A stretch of 64,000 bases of DNA from Enterobacter sp. R4-368 (lineage in GTDB: Bacteria > Pseudomonadota > Gammaproteobacteria > Enterobacterales > Enterobacteriaceae). Positions 63,588 to 64,000 of the stretch are shown piece after piece. A program made the position numbers and the translations under genes. Every line of letters starts with the position of its first letter. Positions within the stretch are counted from its first letter, which is position 1. Location of the stretch: the NCBI RefSeq assembly GCF_000410515.1, contig NC_021500.1:2542001-2606000 (forward strand). Direction: 5' to 3'. The notes below the pieces were generated by a model that was not told the origin of the DNA, made no database searches, and saw nothing but the letters and a program-made list of their open reading frames with translations.

Positions 63588-64000
63588 ATGTTTACCGACA
63601 CTATTAATAAGTGCGCGGCTAACGCTGCGCGTATCGCTCGCCTCTCTTCACAAAATCCGCTGGGTTTCTGGATAAGCTCTGCCATGGCGGGCGCTTATGT
63701 TGGCCTCGGCATCATCCTGATTTTTACCCTTGGTAACCTGCTTGATCCAACATTGCGCCCGCTGGTGATGGGTGCGACGTTCGGTATCGCCTTAACGCTG
63801 GTGATTATCGCCGGTTCTGAGTTGTTTACCGGTCACACCATGTTTCTGACGCTGGGCGTCAAAGCGGGCACCATCAGCCACGGGCAAATGTGGGCTATTT
63901 TGCCGCAAACCTGGCTCGGTAATTTGCTCGGCTCAGTGTTCGTCGCGCTGCTGTACAGCTGGGGCGGTGGCAGTTTGTTACCGGTGGATACGAGTCTGGT
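63588..64000 (+). CDS. nirC: Nitrite transporter NirC, N-terminal part, truncated by window edge
   Basis: The first 137 codons are present. The protein begins MFTDTINKCAANAARIARLS and shows formate/nitrite transporter (FNT) family membrane segments, including SSAMAGAYVGLGIILIFTLG and AGSELFTGHTMFLTLG. E. coli NirC is 268 residues. It lies 95 bases after nirD, and a GC-rich inverted repeat (near 63496-63520) in that gap may attenuate expression. Confidence 0.95.
   Translation, partial: MFTDTINKCAANAARIARLSSQNPLGFWISSAMAGAYVGLGIILIFTLGNLLDPTLRPLVMGATFGIALTLVIIAGSELFTGHTMFLTLGVKAGTISHGQMWAILPQTWLGNLLGSVFVALLYSWGGGSLLPVDTSL

Overview
The window is chromosomal DNA from a gamma-proteobacterium of the family Enterobacteriaceae. 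Gene order and protein sequences follow the Escherichia/Salmonella chromosome almost gene for gene (smg-dprA, def-fmt-rsmB-trkA, mscL-arfA-zntR-yhdN, the alpha, spc, S10 and str ribosomal operons, tusDCB-yheO-fkpA-slyX-slyD-yheV-kefBG-yheS, yheTU-prkB-yhfA-crp-yhfK-argD-pabA-fic-yhfG-ppiA, nirBDC). It is not E. coli: it has a short HopD-type peptidase, a malonate decarboxylase operon, an NAD-salvage cluster and a codA gene next to nirB. This fits a Klebsiella/Enterobacter/Kosakonia-type organism; the genus cannot be fixed from the sequence alone.

Layout. 1-7.4 kb: end of smg, dprA, then the divergent def-fmt-rsmB-trkA run, mscL, and arfA, zntR and yhdN on the minus strand. 7.4-21.3 kb: the alpha (rplQ to rpsM), spc (rpmJ to rplN) and S10 (rpsQ to rpsJ) operons, all on the minus strand, with recognisable promoters for spc and S10. 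21.4-22.7 kb: hopD, bfr, bfd. 22.8-27.4 kb: str operon (tufA, fusA, rpsG, rpsL) with a consensus promoter. 27.4-34.1 kb: sulfur relay for tRNA thiolation (tusBCD), yheO, two peptidyl-prolyl isomerases (periplasmic fkpA, cytoplasmic slyD), and the KefB/KefG glutathione-gated potassium efflux pair.

36.1-49.8 kb is an accessory block inserted between yheS and yheT, which are neighbours in E. coli. It holds three modules: (i) a malonate decarboxylase operon mdcABCDEFGH with a convergent LysR regulator; (ii) an NAD salvage pair, a divergent PRPP synthetase-like enzyme and nicotinamide phosphoribosyltransferase (nadV), divergent from an NrtR-type Nudix regulator with two near-identical operators between them; (iii) a TelA-family cytoplasmic protein with a polytopic coiled-coil membrane partner, of unknown function. 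49.9-60 kb returns to the conserved backbone, ending with codA where E. coli has tsgA, then nirB, nirD and the start of nirC behind an FNR/NarL-type promoter.

I saw no rRNA or tRNA genes, insertion sequences, prophage or CRISPR array. No clearly new multi-gene system is proven here. The best candidates for one are the TelA/membrane pair and the prs-like/nadV/nrtR cluster. Smaller structural signals noted are transcription terminators or hairpins embedded in coding sequence (the bfr terminator inside hopD, the arfA hairpin), inverted repeats flanking the spc promoter, an 18-bp palindrome behind the S10 promoter, and a hairpin at the predicted 5' end of the str mRNA.
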